From assembly GCA_016209705.1 (NCBI GenBank), contig JACQVR010000091.1, positions 1-64,000 of the forward strand: 64,000 nt of DNA. Direction: 5' to 3'. The translations under genes were made by a program, and so were the position numbers. The DNA is from Planctomycetota bacterium (GTDB lineage Bacteria > Planctomycetota > MHYJ01 > JACPRB01). Below the pieces are notes generated by a model, which saw nothing but the letters and a program-made list of their open reading frames with translations, made no database searches and had not been told where the DNA came from. This document shows positions 41,517-48,748 of the stretch, one piece after another (positions within the stretch are counted from its first letter, which is position 1; each line of letters starts with the position of its first letter).

Positions 41517-43265
41517 ATGTACAAACTCTTCATGGCGCTGCGATATCTTCGCGCGCACAAGATCATCTATTTCTCCATCGCGGGCGTCGCCGTGGGCATC
41601 ACGGCGATGATCATCGTCACCAGCGTGATGGGCGGTTTCTCGCGCGACATCCGCGCGAGAATCCGCGGACTTCAATCCCACATCGTCGTCCGGACCGTCT
41701 CTCCGGACATGTGGATCCTCGGGTACGAGGAAATGGCGGCGAAGATCCGGGACCTCCCCCACATCACCGGATGCGCCCCCCGGCTGGAATGGATGGCGTG
41801 GATGACGTCGGGGGGACGAACGCGGGACGTCAAGGTGATCGGCATCGATCCGGCGCAGGAAGCGGGCACGGGAGATTTACGCCGCTATTTCGAGAGGGAG
41901 GGCACGGACTTCTCGTCCGACGCCTTCGCCGACACGGGGGACGACGTCCCGGGCATGGTCATCGGAGCCGAGAATCGCATCGCCTGGAAAGGCGACGAAG
42001 TCGTGCTCCAGACCGCCCGACGGGGAGACATCCCCATGGGGCTGGAACATCGCTTTCGGGTGACGGGATGGTTCCGCACGGGAATGGCGGAATACGATTC
42101 GGAACTCGTGTTCATCGGCTTGCGAGGATTTCAGGATCTGCTCCGGCTGCGGCAACCTCCGCGCGTGAACGTCCTGGCGGTGGGCGTCGACGATTACGAA
42201 CGCCACGGCGCGGCGGTGTGGCAGGCCGTGATCGATACGATCCATTCGATCCGCCCGTGCTCCCATCCCCGCCTGCACGCGAGGGGCCAGTGCCGCGCCA
42301 CCCTCGTGCTGACATGGGAGGAGGAGCGCAGCATCCTCCTGAAGGCGGTCTCGGCCGAAAAGGGAATCCAGATCATCATCCTCTTCTGCATCGTCATCGT
42401 CGCCGCGTTCAACATCATCGCCATCTACACCTTGATGGCTCAGGCGAAGACGCGCGACGTCGGCATCCTGAGATCGCTGGGCGGCACGCGCGGCGGCGTC
42501 ATCGCGATCTTTCTGCTGAGCGGCGCCTTCTGCGGGCTCGTGGGGTCGCTCGTCGGGATGGCCGGAGGACTGCTGATTTCCCAGAACCTCAACGAGCTCG
42601 TGGACTTCGTCCGCATCTCCTCCCGCGAATTGAATCGGCTCTCTTTCGTCGAAACCGGGGAGGACCGCTCGGCGGTCGTCGGATCGGTAGTCTTGTACGG
42701 CGCGGCGCTGGCGGCGTTGATGTGGTCCTGGATCCTGCTGTACCGACCGTGGAAGAAGTTCGCGTTGATCCCGTCTCTGGCGGCGGGGCTCCTCCTGGCC
42801 GCCGCCGCGTGGGTCTTCTTCTCGTGGACGCCCGAATACGGGCCTCGCGCCAAGTATGACTGGGAATCGGCCGCGCGCTTGAGGGTCTGGATTGTCGTCC
42901 TGTCCGGCTCGGCGCCGATGCTCTGGTCGGCGGTGCGGCGGCTGGCGGAGCCGTTGTACGAGAGCTTCATCGGCAGCGCGCTGCGCGTGGCGGCCACGTT
43001 GCTTTATTCGGCGCTGGCGATGGTCGGGATCGCGGGTCTTTCGGTCGGCGCCGCGCTGGCGCTCGGGCGTCCGAAGCCGGGATTCCTGGGCTATGATCTG
43101 TTCCCCGCCGATATCTACTACCTGGATCGCGTTCCCGTGTTGGTGGATGGGACCTCGATCGCGGTCTTCGTCCTGGCGACGCTGGTCGTGTGCGTCGCGT
43201 TCAGCATCTATCCGGCCCTGCGCGCGGCGCACGCGGATCCCATCGAGGCCATTCGAGATGAATGA
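41517..43265 (+). CDS. LolC/LolE-like ABC transporter permease
   Basis: 582-residue MacB/FtsX-type permease. First membrane helix in IIYFSIAGVAVGITAMIIVTSVMGG, then a large periplasmic domain (about 45-285), then helices from IIILFCIVIVAAFNIIAIYTLMAQAKTRDVGILRSLGGTRGG. It is longer than E. coli LolE because extra membrane segments lie between the second and last FtsX helices. With the LolD-like ATPase downstream it should extract lipoproteins from the inner membrane, or export another substrate. Confidence 0.85.
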   Translation: MYKLFMALRYLRAHKIIYFSIAGVAVGITAMIIVTSVMGGFSRDIRARIRGLQSHIVVRTVSPDMWILGYEEMAAKIRDLPHITGCAPRLEWMAWMTSGGRTRDVKVIGIDPAQEAGTGDLRRYFEREGTDFSSDAFADTGDDVPGMVIGAENRIAWKGDEVVLQTARRGDIPMGLEHRFRVTGWFRTGMAEYDSELVFIGLRGFQDLLRLRQPPRVNVLAVGVDDYERHGAAVWQAVIDTIHSIRPCSHPRLHARGQCRATLVLTWEEERSILLKAVSAEKGIQIIILFCIVIVAAFNIIAIYTLMAQAKTRDVGILRSLGGTRGGVIAIFLLSGAFCGLVGSLVGMAGGLLISQNLNELVDFVRISSRELNRLSFVETGEDRSAVVGSVVLYGAALAALMWSWILLYRPWKKFALIPSLAAGLLLAAAAWVFFSWTPEYGPRAKYDWESAARLRVWIVVLSGSAPMLWSAVRRLAEPLYESFIGSALRVAATLLYSALAMVGIAGLSVGAALALGRPKPGFLGYDLFPADIYYLDRVPVLVDGTSIAVFVLATLVVCVAFSIYPALRAAHADPIEAIRDE

Positions 43266-43266
43266 C

Positions 43267-43327
43267 GCGCGCGCCTGGCGGCGCGCGCTTACGGAATTCC
43301 GGCTCGGCGTCCGCGAGTCTCCGAGCC
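43267..43327 (+). promoter_or_regulatory. two hairpins between permease and ATPase genes
   Basis: GCGCGCGC (43267-43274 with 43281-43288, loop CTGGCG) and GGCTCGG/CCGAGCC (43301-43307 with 43321-43327). No U-run follows, so they look more like mRNA-stability or processing elements than terminators. Confidence 0.4.
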
Positions 43328-43380
43328 GCAATTCCAAACTGTGGCTTCGCCGCAGGAAGCGTCTTTGGAGACGATTCCGA

Positions 43381-44070
43381 ATGCATTCGTTCTTGAAGGT
43401 TCAAGAGGTCGAGAAAGTTTACCGCTCCGGCGGGACGGACCTGCGCGTCCTGAAGGGCGTGACGTTGAGCGTGGAGGAGGGAGAGATCCTGGCCATCGTG
43501 GGCCCCTCGGGCGCGGGCAAGAGCACGTTGCTGCACTTGATGGGATTCCTGGACCGACCCACGCGCGGAGAGGTGCTCTTCCGCGGCTTGACGCTGTCGT
43601 CCTTGAGTTCCGCGGCCCAGGCGGACGTCCGCAACCGGCGGTTCGGCTTCGTATTCCAGATGCATCACCTCCTTCCCGAACTGTCGGCCCTCGAGAACGC
43701 CGCGATGCCGCTCATGATTCGCTTGGGAATTCTGGAATGGTTCGCGTCGGGACCGGCCTCCAAGCGGCGCGCGCGAGCTCTCCTCGATCGATTGGGTCTC
43801 GGAGCGCGACTTCATCATCGCCCCAGCCAGTTGTCGGGCGGCGAGCGCCAGCGCGTGGCGCTGGCCCGCGCCCTGATCGGCGATCCGGAAGTGGTCTTCT
43901 GCGACGAGCCGACGGGAAACCTGGATGCCGCGACATCGCGGGAGATCCAGGCGGTGATCCAGGAATTGTCCCGGGAAACCGGGCGTACCTTTGTGCTCGT
44001 CACGCACGACCCCACGGTGGCGGCGCTGGCCCGGCGCATCGTCCGACTGGAAGACGGCCGTCTCGTTTAG
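43381..44070 (+). CDS. LolD-like ABC transporter ATP-binding protein
   Basis: 229-residue ATPase of the LolD/MacB branch: Walker A GPSGAGKST, FVFQMHHLLPELSALENAAMPL (typical of LolD), signature LSGGERQRVALARAL, Walker B VVFCDEPTGNLD, and H-loop THD. GGAGA lies about 9 bases before the ATG. It energises the upstream permease. Confidence 0.92.
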   Translation: MHSFLKVQEVEKVYRSGGTDLRVLKGVTLSVEEGEILAIVGPSGAGKSTLLHLMGFLDRPTRGEVLFRGLTLSSLSSAAQADVRNRRFGFVFQMHHLLPELSALENAAMPLMIRLGILEWFASGPASKRRARALLDRLGLGARLHHRPSQLSGGERQRVALARALIGDPEVVFCDEPTGNLDAATSREIQAVIQELSRETGRTFVLVTHDPTVAALARRIVRLEDGRLV

Positions 44071-44125
44071 GGATTTGTGAGTAAACAAAGGTTCGATTTC
44101 TGGTGGAAGACTTGAACCGCCAAAG
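44071..44125. repeat. 55-bp dispersed repeat, copy 2
   Basis: Matches 4813-4867 at 51 of 55 positions. Begins at the base after the LolD-like stop codon and is followed by CGCCAAA-like bases, as at copy 1. Confidence 0.85.
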
Positions 44126-44176
44126 GTTTCGGCCTTTACAAACGGCGACCCCCACAATCTGAGCCATTTCTATCGC

Positions 44177-44206
44177 TTGACCCCGTCGGGGGACGCGCTC
44201 TACAGT
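44177..44206 (+). promoter_or_regulatory. promoter of the FHA-GAF-HD protein gene
   Basis: TTGACC (44177-44182), 18-bp spacer, TACAGT (44201-44206), leaving a leader of about 30 bases before ATG 44242. Confidence 0.5.
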
Positions 44207-44241
44207 GAAGGCGCTTCGCCGACCGCGGCGGCACCGCCTTC

Positions 44242-45693
44242 ATGCCTTTTATTCGCGTTCGCACGGGTCCCCACCAGGGGAAAGTTTTCGAAATCAAGGA
44301 CGACGTCATCACCATCGGGCGCGACGAGAATCAGATGATCCAGATTCTCGACCAGGGCGTTTCCCGCATGCACGCGGAAATCTTCAAGCTGGGCGGCATC
44401 TGCTTCGTCCGCGACCTCAACTCCACCAACGGCACGTTCGTGAACTCCGTGCGCATCACCGAGGAGGCGCTCAAGGAGAACGACGAACTGCTGATCGGCC
44501 GGACGATCCTGCGCTACGAGGAAAAACTTCGCCCCGACACCTCGATCGGCTTCATCCAGATCGCGGACCCGACCACGCGGCTGCAACTACAGCCGTTGCT
44601 CACCAAGCTCGGGAAGTCGGCGCCCACCCTTCCTAGCCAGGAGGTTCGATCCCGCTCGATCACGCTGGCGCACGAGCTGGGGAAGATCCTGATCGGAGCG
44701 GAGGATTTCAACGAGGCGCTGGCCAAGACGCTCAAGCTGGTCGCCGAAAACGTCGGAGCCGACGACGGGTATTTCTTCATGAACGAGCGATCCACGGGGC
44801 GGCTGATCCAGCGCGCCTCGTACGAACGCGAGGAGGACCGCAACGAACGCAAGGTCAGCAAGACGATCGCCAAACGGATCCTTCAGACGGGGATGCCGCT
44901 TTTGACCTCGGACGCGGCGCTCGATCAGCGCCTGAACATCTCCGAGAGCGTCGTTCTGAAGAAGATCAAGGCGGTCATCGCGGTTCCGATCATGCTGCGG
45001 GACCGCGCGGAAGGGCTGCTCTACTTCCACACGAGCCGCACGTCCGCTCCGTTCAGCCTGGAGGACCTGGAAGTCGTCATTTCCGCCGCGCTTCAGGTCT
45101 CCCTCGCTCTGACCGAGCACGTGGCCAACAAGCGCCTGCGGGATCGGTGGGTCTCCACGGTGCGCGCCCTGGTGACCGCCATGGAAGCGCGGCTTCCTCG
45201 CAAGCACGGCCACTCGGATCGGGTGGCCCAGTATTCGGTCGCCGTGGCCGGCCAGCTCGGTTTGGGTCGCCAGGAAATCGAGCACATCCGCCTGGCGGCG
45301 CTCATGCACGACATCGGCCGGATTCACGATCCTCCGGGGGAGGCGGCTCCCGAAAGCCACGTCTATGCCGGGGAGCGCATCCTTCAAGGCATCGAGGGCT
45401 ACGAGGATCTGCTGCCGGGCGTCCGATACCATCATGAACGGGCCGACGGATCCGGCTTCCCGTACGGAATTCGCAACGAGGAGACGCCGCTGATGGCCCG
45501 CATCATCATCGTCACCAACCACTTCGATGACCTGGGCATGTCGAGCGGCGCAGGTGGCGCCGATCCGACCGGAAAGGAAGCGCTCGCCAAGATTTCCGAA
45601 GGCGGCGGCAAGATCTTCGATGAAGACGTGGTCAAGGGGTTGATCATCTGCCACAACACCGGCGCGCTCTACGACAGACCCGTGGAATCGTGA
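44242..45693 (+). CDS. FHA-GAF-HD-GYP signalling protein
   Basis: 483 residues. N-terminal FHA phosphothreonine-binding domain (residues 1-95; G26-R27, S41-R42-M43-H44, N63-G64-T65). GAF domain about 150-290. C-terminal HD-GYP-type phosphohydrolase about 305-475 with HD in LMHDIGRI and HHERADGSGFPYG. HD-GYP enzymes degrade cyclic-di-GMP; the GYP triplet here is GFP. The stop overlaps the nadB start by 4 bases (GTGA). Input would be a phosphothreonine partner from a Ser/Thr kinase plus a GAF ligand. Confidence 0.9.
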   Translation: MPFIRVRTGPHQGKVFEIKDDVITIGRDENQMIQILDQGVSRMHAEIFKLGGICFVRDLNSTNGTFVNSVRITEEALKENDELLIGRTILRYEEKLRPDTSIGFIQIADPTTRLQLQPLLTKLGKSAPTLPSQEVRSRSITLAHELGKILIGAEDFNEALAKTLKLVAENVGADDGYFFMNERSTGRLIQRASYEREEDRNERKVSKTIAKRILQTGMPLLTSDAALDQRLNISESVVLKKIKAVIAVPIMLRDRAEGLLYFHTSRTSAPFSLEDLEVVISAALQVSLALTEHVANKRLRDRWVSTVRALVTAMEARLPRKHGHSDRVAQYSVAVAGQLGLGRQEIEHIRLAALMHDIGRIHDPPGEAAPESHVYAGERILQGIEGYEDLLPGVRYHHERADGSGFPYGIRNEETPLMARIIIVTNHFDDLGMSSGAGGADPTGKEALAKISEGGGKIFDEDVVKGLIICHNTGALYDRPVES

Positions 45694-47318
45694 ACGCTCA
45701 CGTCGACTCTCCCCGGTACCTGGTCCCCTTCGACCTCCGGCGCCTGCGCGTCCTGGAAACGGACGTCCTCGTCGTCGGCAGCGGCTTGGCGGCGCTGCGC
45801 GCGGCCATCGAAGCGTCGGCGTCGCGCCGGGTCGTGGTGCTCACCAAACGCGACGTGATGGAGTGCAGCTCCCGGTACGCCCAGGGAGGCATCGCGGCCG
45901 CGATTCACGAACAGGACACGCTGGAATCGCACATCGCGGACACGTTGGCCACGGGGTACGGGTTGTGCGACGAGCGGATCGTCCGCGCCGTCGTGACCGA
46001 AGGCGCCGATGCCGTTCGGGAGCTGATCGCCTGGGGCGCCGCCTTCGACCGGCGCGACGGGGCGTTGGAGTTCGCGTTGGAGGGAGGGCATTCCCGACCG
46101 CGCGTCCTGCACCGGGGGGATGAGACGGGACTGGAACTGGAGCGCACCCTGACGCGCGTGGCGCGCCGCCTCAAGAACGTGACGTTTCTCGAGCACACCT
46201 TCGCCGTCGACCTGATCACCAAGGGAAGGGTTTGCCGTGGGGTGCTGTTCCATGACGGGCGCCAGCTTCGCGCCGCGCTGGCGGATGCGGTGATTCTGGC
46301 TACCGGCGGGGCCGGGCAACTGTTCAGAGAGACGACCAATCCGCCCGTCGCCACCGGAGACGGTCTGGGCATGGCTTACCGCGCGGGGGCGGAGCTCATG
46401 GATCTGGAATTCATGCAGTTCCATCCCACGACGCTGTACCTGGCGGGCGCGAGCCGGTCGCTGATCAGCGAGGCCGTGCGCGGGGCGACGGGGACGTTGC
46501 GGGATCGCCACGGGCGCGCGTTCATGAAGGATTATCATCCGATGGGGGACCTCGCCCCTCGCGACGTGGTATCCCGCTCCATGTTGCAGCAGATGCTCAA
46601 GACCCGGGACACGCAGGTGTACCTGGACATCACGCATCTGCCGCGCGCGGCCGTCAAGCGCCAGTTTCCGGGTTTGGTGGCGCTGTGCCGTCGCTTCGGA
46701 TTGGATTGGGTGCGCCGTCCGCTTCCCGTCCGTCCCGCCGCGCACTATATGATCGGCGGCGTCCGCGTGGATTTGAACGGCCGCACCACCGTACCCGGTC
46801 TTTATGCGGCCGGGGAGTGCGCCGCCTCGGGGTTTCACGGCGCGAATCGGCTGGCGTCGAACTCCCTGCTGGAATGCCTGGTGCTGGGTCGCCGCGCGGG
46901 GCGCCACGCGGCCGGGATCTTCCGCCGGCCGATGGGGAAGAAGGTCGCCGGCCATCCTCGCCTGCAACCGCCCGACGGGATCGATGTCATCGATCTGCGC
47001 AACTCGCTCAAGAGCCTCATGTGGCGCGAGGTCGGGATCGAGAGATCCGGACCCCGGTTGGTGGAGGCGGACGAGCGCATGAGCTTCTGGGCGTCGTACG
47101 TGATGCAAGTCGCATTCGACGATCCGGTGGGATGGGAGCTCCAGAACCTGGTGACGATCGGCGTACTGATGGCGCGCAACGCCGCGCAGCGGCGGGAGTC
47201 GCGAGGCGTCCACTACCGGTCCGACTTCCCGGCGCGGAACGATCGAACCTGGAAAAAGCACATCACGATCAAGGCCGATGCCGCGCGGATCGCCGCTCAA
47301 CAGCCCAGAGAATCGTGA
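45690..47318 (+). CDS. nadB: L-aspartate oxidase
   Basis: 542-residue flavoprotein making iminoaspartate for NAD synthesis. FAD-binding VLVVGSGLAALRAAIEA, SRYAQGGIAAA, the family block EFMQFHPTTLY, and AAHYMIGGVRVDLNGRTTVPGLYAAGECA with GANRLASNSLLE. It keeps the active-site features that separate NadB from fumarate reductase as far as can be judged. The start is GTG, in a 4-base overlap with the preceding gene. The last 50 bp overlap a convergent gene. nadA and nadC are not in the window. Confidence 0.95.
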   Translation: MNAHVDSPRYLVPFDLRRLRVLETDVLVVGSGLAALRAAIEASASRRVVVLTKRDVMECSSRYAQGGIAAAIHEQDTLESHIADTLATGYGLCDERIVRAVVTEGADAVRELIAWGAAFDRRDGALEFALEGGHSRPRVLHRGDETGLELERTLTRVARRLKNVTFLEHTFAVDLITKGRVCRGVLFHDGRQLRAALADAVILATGGAGQLFRETTNPPVATGDGLGMAYRAGAELMDLEFMQFHPTTLYLAGASRSLISEAVRGATGTLRDRHGRAFMKDYHPMGDLAPRDVVSRSMLQQMLKTRDTQVYLDITHLPRAAVKRQFPGLVALCRRFGLDWVRRPLPVRPAAHYMIGGVRVDLNGRTTVPGLYAAGECAASGFHGANRLASNSLLECLVLGRRAGRHAAGIFRRPMGKKVAGHPRLQPPDGIDVIDLRNSLKSLMWREVGIERSGPRLVEADERMSFWASYVMQVAFDDPVGWELQNLVTIGVLMARNAAQRRESRGVHYRSDFPARNDRTWKKHITIKADAARIAAQQPRES

Positions 47319-47730
47319 GAACGGCGAGATTCACGGGCAGGAGGATGAGCGCGTCCTCGCTTTGATAGAGGCCCATCTCGAACGATTCGAGCGTCCATGG
47401 ATGGAACGGGGTTTGGGCTCCCCGGCCCAGGTAATCCTTGAGCAGATCGGTCGCGACGTGGAGAAGGGATCCCGCGTAGGTCGAGAGGAACGCGCGGCCT
47501 CGGAACGAGGGCGCGAACAGCAAAGACATGGCCCAGGACGCGAGCGCCAAGCCGGTGACGGAATGGCTGGGCGCGGTGACGAAGTCTGGCATGAAATCCG
47601 GGAAGCTCAGCGGCTTGCTGATGAGGTCGGGCAGGAAGACGCCCAGCACGAAGGTCGCCGCCATGGCCCGGTTCCCGATGGGATATCCGCACACCCGGGC
47701 CGAGACGTAATGGGTCAAAAGGTCGGCCAT
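47269..47730 (-). CDS. membrane-bound metal-dependent hydrolase-like protein (DUF457/YdjM type)
   Basis: 153 residues with four membrane segments and the histidine/aspartate motif of the YdjM-like family: LLTHYVSARV, FVLGVFLPDLISKP, PSHSVTGLALASW and LLHVATDLLKDYLGRG. The conserved His and Asp residues could bind metal. Activity of the family is unproven. The 3' end overlaps nadB by 50 bp, convergent. Confidence 0.75.
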   Translation of the reverse strand: MADLLTHYVSARVCGYPIGNRAMAATFVLGVFLPDLISKPLSFPDFMPDFVTAPSHSVTGLALASWAMSLLFAPSFRGRAFLSTYAGSLLHVATDLLKDYLGRGAQTPFHPWTLESFEMGLYQSEDALILLPVNLAVLTILWAVERRSARHRP

Positions 47731-47812
47731 GGCTGGGCACGTGTCGAGCTTTGCAAGGGGATGTCAGGATGAAGAGGATATCGGCGATAAAAGCTCTTTT
47801 TCGCGGCCGTGA

Positions 47813-48028
47813 GCATCTCCCTATCTCCAAGGGGATGAGGAGATGTGGGGAGATCGGGAGATACGGACCGATGGAGAAATGCGGATTCGGATTTTATCTC
47901 CACATCTACAAGCATCTCCCTATCTCCAAGGGGATGAGGAGATGCGGGGAGATCGGGAGATACGGACCGATGGAGAAATGCGGATTCGGATCTTATCTCC
48001 ACATCTACACGCATCTCCCTATCTCCAA
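47813..48028. repeat. 99-bp tandem repeat built from ATCTCC/GGAGAT units
   Basis: Two copies of a 99-bp unit (47813-47911 and 47912-48010, 3 mismatches) and an 18-bp partial third. Each unit is itself a mirror arrangement of ATCTCCN and GGAGATN units, as at 15389 and 21796. 99 bp is 33 codons, so frames stay open by chance; no coding signal is seen. It fills the 313-bp gap between two membrane protein genes. Confidence 0.92.
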
Positions 48029-48043
48029 TATCTCGACAATCCC

Positions 48044-48484
48044 CTATCGGGGATACAGTCCTTCCCGCCGCCATTCGAACCGGCGCCGGAAGATCCATGC
48101 GAAAGCGATCAGCGCAAGGACGGAGACGGCGTATACCCCTGCGCGGCGGAACGTGTAGCCGGGCACCATCCGGACGGCGGTGGCCTTCACGGACGCCGCG
48201 TCGTGAAAATCGCCTCGGACCATGACATGATCGCCTGGGGAAGGTTGAAGGGTCGAATCAACACGGACCCGCAGCCCGCGAACATCCAGCACGAAATGCG
48301 ATTCCGACGACTCGAGAACGGTGCTGGGCAGAATGAGGACGTCGCTTCCTTGATAGCGGTGAGGTTGCCGGACGCAGCGTTGGATCCCGGGGTAACGTTC
48401 CGGCAGCCGGATCGCGGCGTCCGCGCACAGGGCGGTGAATCCTCCGATGGCCAGGACCCATTGAGCGACGTCGGCCGGTCTCAT
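48044..48484 (-). CDS. small bitopic membrane protein, function unknown
   Basis: 146 residues with an N-terminal hydrophobic helix (about 8-26) and a C-terminal one (about 115-132). Between them is a beta-rich domain with VDSTLQPSPGDHVMVRGDFHDAASVKATAVRMVPGY, reminiscent of an OB fold. A basic tail (FRRRFEWRREGLYPR) follows. Flanked on both sides by repeat arrays. Confidence 0.6.
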   Translation of the reverse strand: MRPADVAQWVLAIGGFTALCADAAIRLPERYPGIQRCVRQPHRYQGSDVLILPSTVLESSESHFVLDVRGLRVRVDSTLQPSPGDHVMVRGDFHDAASVKATAVRMVPGYTFRRAGVYAVSVLALIAFAWIFRRRFEWRREGLYPR

Positions 48485-48500
48485 GTAGGATGTATCGACC

Positions 48501-48597
48501 GTTTGACGGTCAACCGTTGACTGTTGACCGATGATCGTTGACCGCGAAGGCGGCGGTTGGCGGTCTACGATCGACGGCTTCCGACTGCCGACTTCGT
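48501..48597. repeat. CGTTGAC heptamer array
   Basis: Tandem units GTTTGAC, GGTCAAC, CGTTGAC, TGTTGAC, CGATGAT and CGTTGAC (48501-48542) are followed by looser CGACGGC/GACTGCC-like units to 48597. It lies between the divergent membrane protein gene and dnaK. Confidence 0.75.
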
Positions 48598-48646
48598 AAT
48601 GCGAGTATGTCAGATTGGCATTTGACCGGGCGGGTTCATTTTCTAA

Positions 48647-48666
48647 TTTAACCTTTTGGGGTTAAA
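48647..48666. promoter_or_regulatory. inverted repeat upstream of the dnaK promoter
   Basis: TTTAACC (48647-48653) pairs with GGTTAAA (48660-48666). AT-rich in a GC-rich setting and 29 bp upstream of the sigma-54-like element; a regulator binding site is possible. Confidence 0.4.
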
Positions 48667-48694
48667 ACGGTTATATCAAAACTTCGCGTTTCTC

Positions 48695-48710
48695 TTGGCA
48701 TATCTCTTGC
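48695..48710 (+). promoter_or_regulatory. sigma-54-type promoter of dnaK
   Basis: TTGGCA (48695-48700) and TTGC (48707-48710) place the invariant GG and GC exactly 12 bases apart, as in the -24/-12 consensus. Transcription would start near 48722, leaving a leader with ACGGAGG before the ATG at 48749. No CIRCE element or good sigma-32 match is seen. Confidence 0.5.
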
Positions 48711-48748
48711 GAGAACCCCGGGGGTGTTATCCTAGACGGAGGTTTTGC

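Noticed and set aside
44071..44150. tRNA-like GGTTCGATT in the gap after the LolD-like gene
   Set aside because: No cloverleaf can be formed around it, and the same sequence recurs at 4813 as part of a dispersed repeat.
47813..48028. Possible CRISPR array
   Set aside because: Only two full 99-bp units that are identical throughout. There are no short repeats separated by unique spacers and no cas genes.
47751..48520. Protein-coding reading of the 99-bp tandem repeat
   Set aside because: Frames stay open only because the unit length is a multiple of three. No start signal is seen, and the mirror-image DNA pattern recurs elsewhere in untranslated gaps.
48656..48748. N-terminal extension of DnaK
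   Set aside because: It would translate the sigma-54-like promoter and Shine-Dalgarno region. Conserved DnaK sequence begins at 48749 with a good ribosome-binding site.
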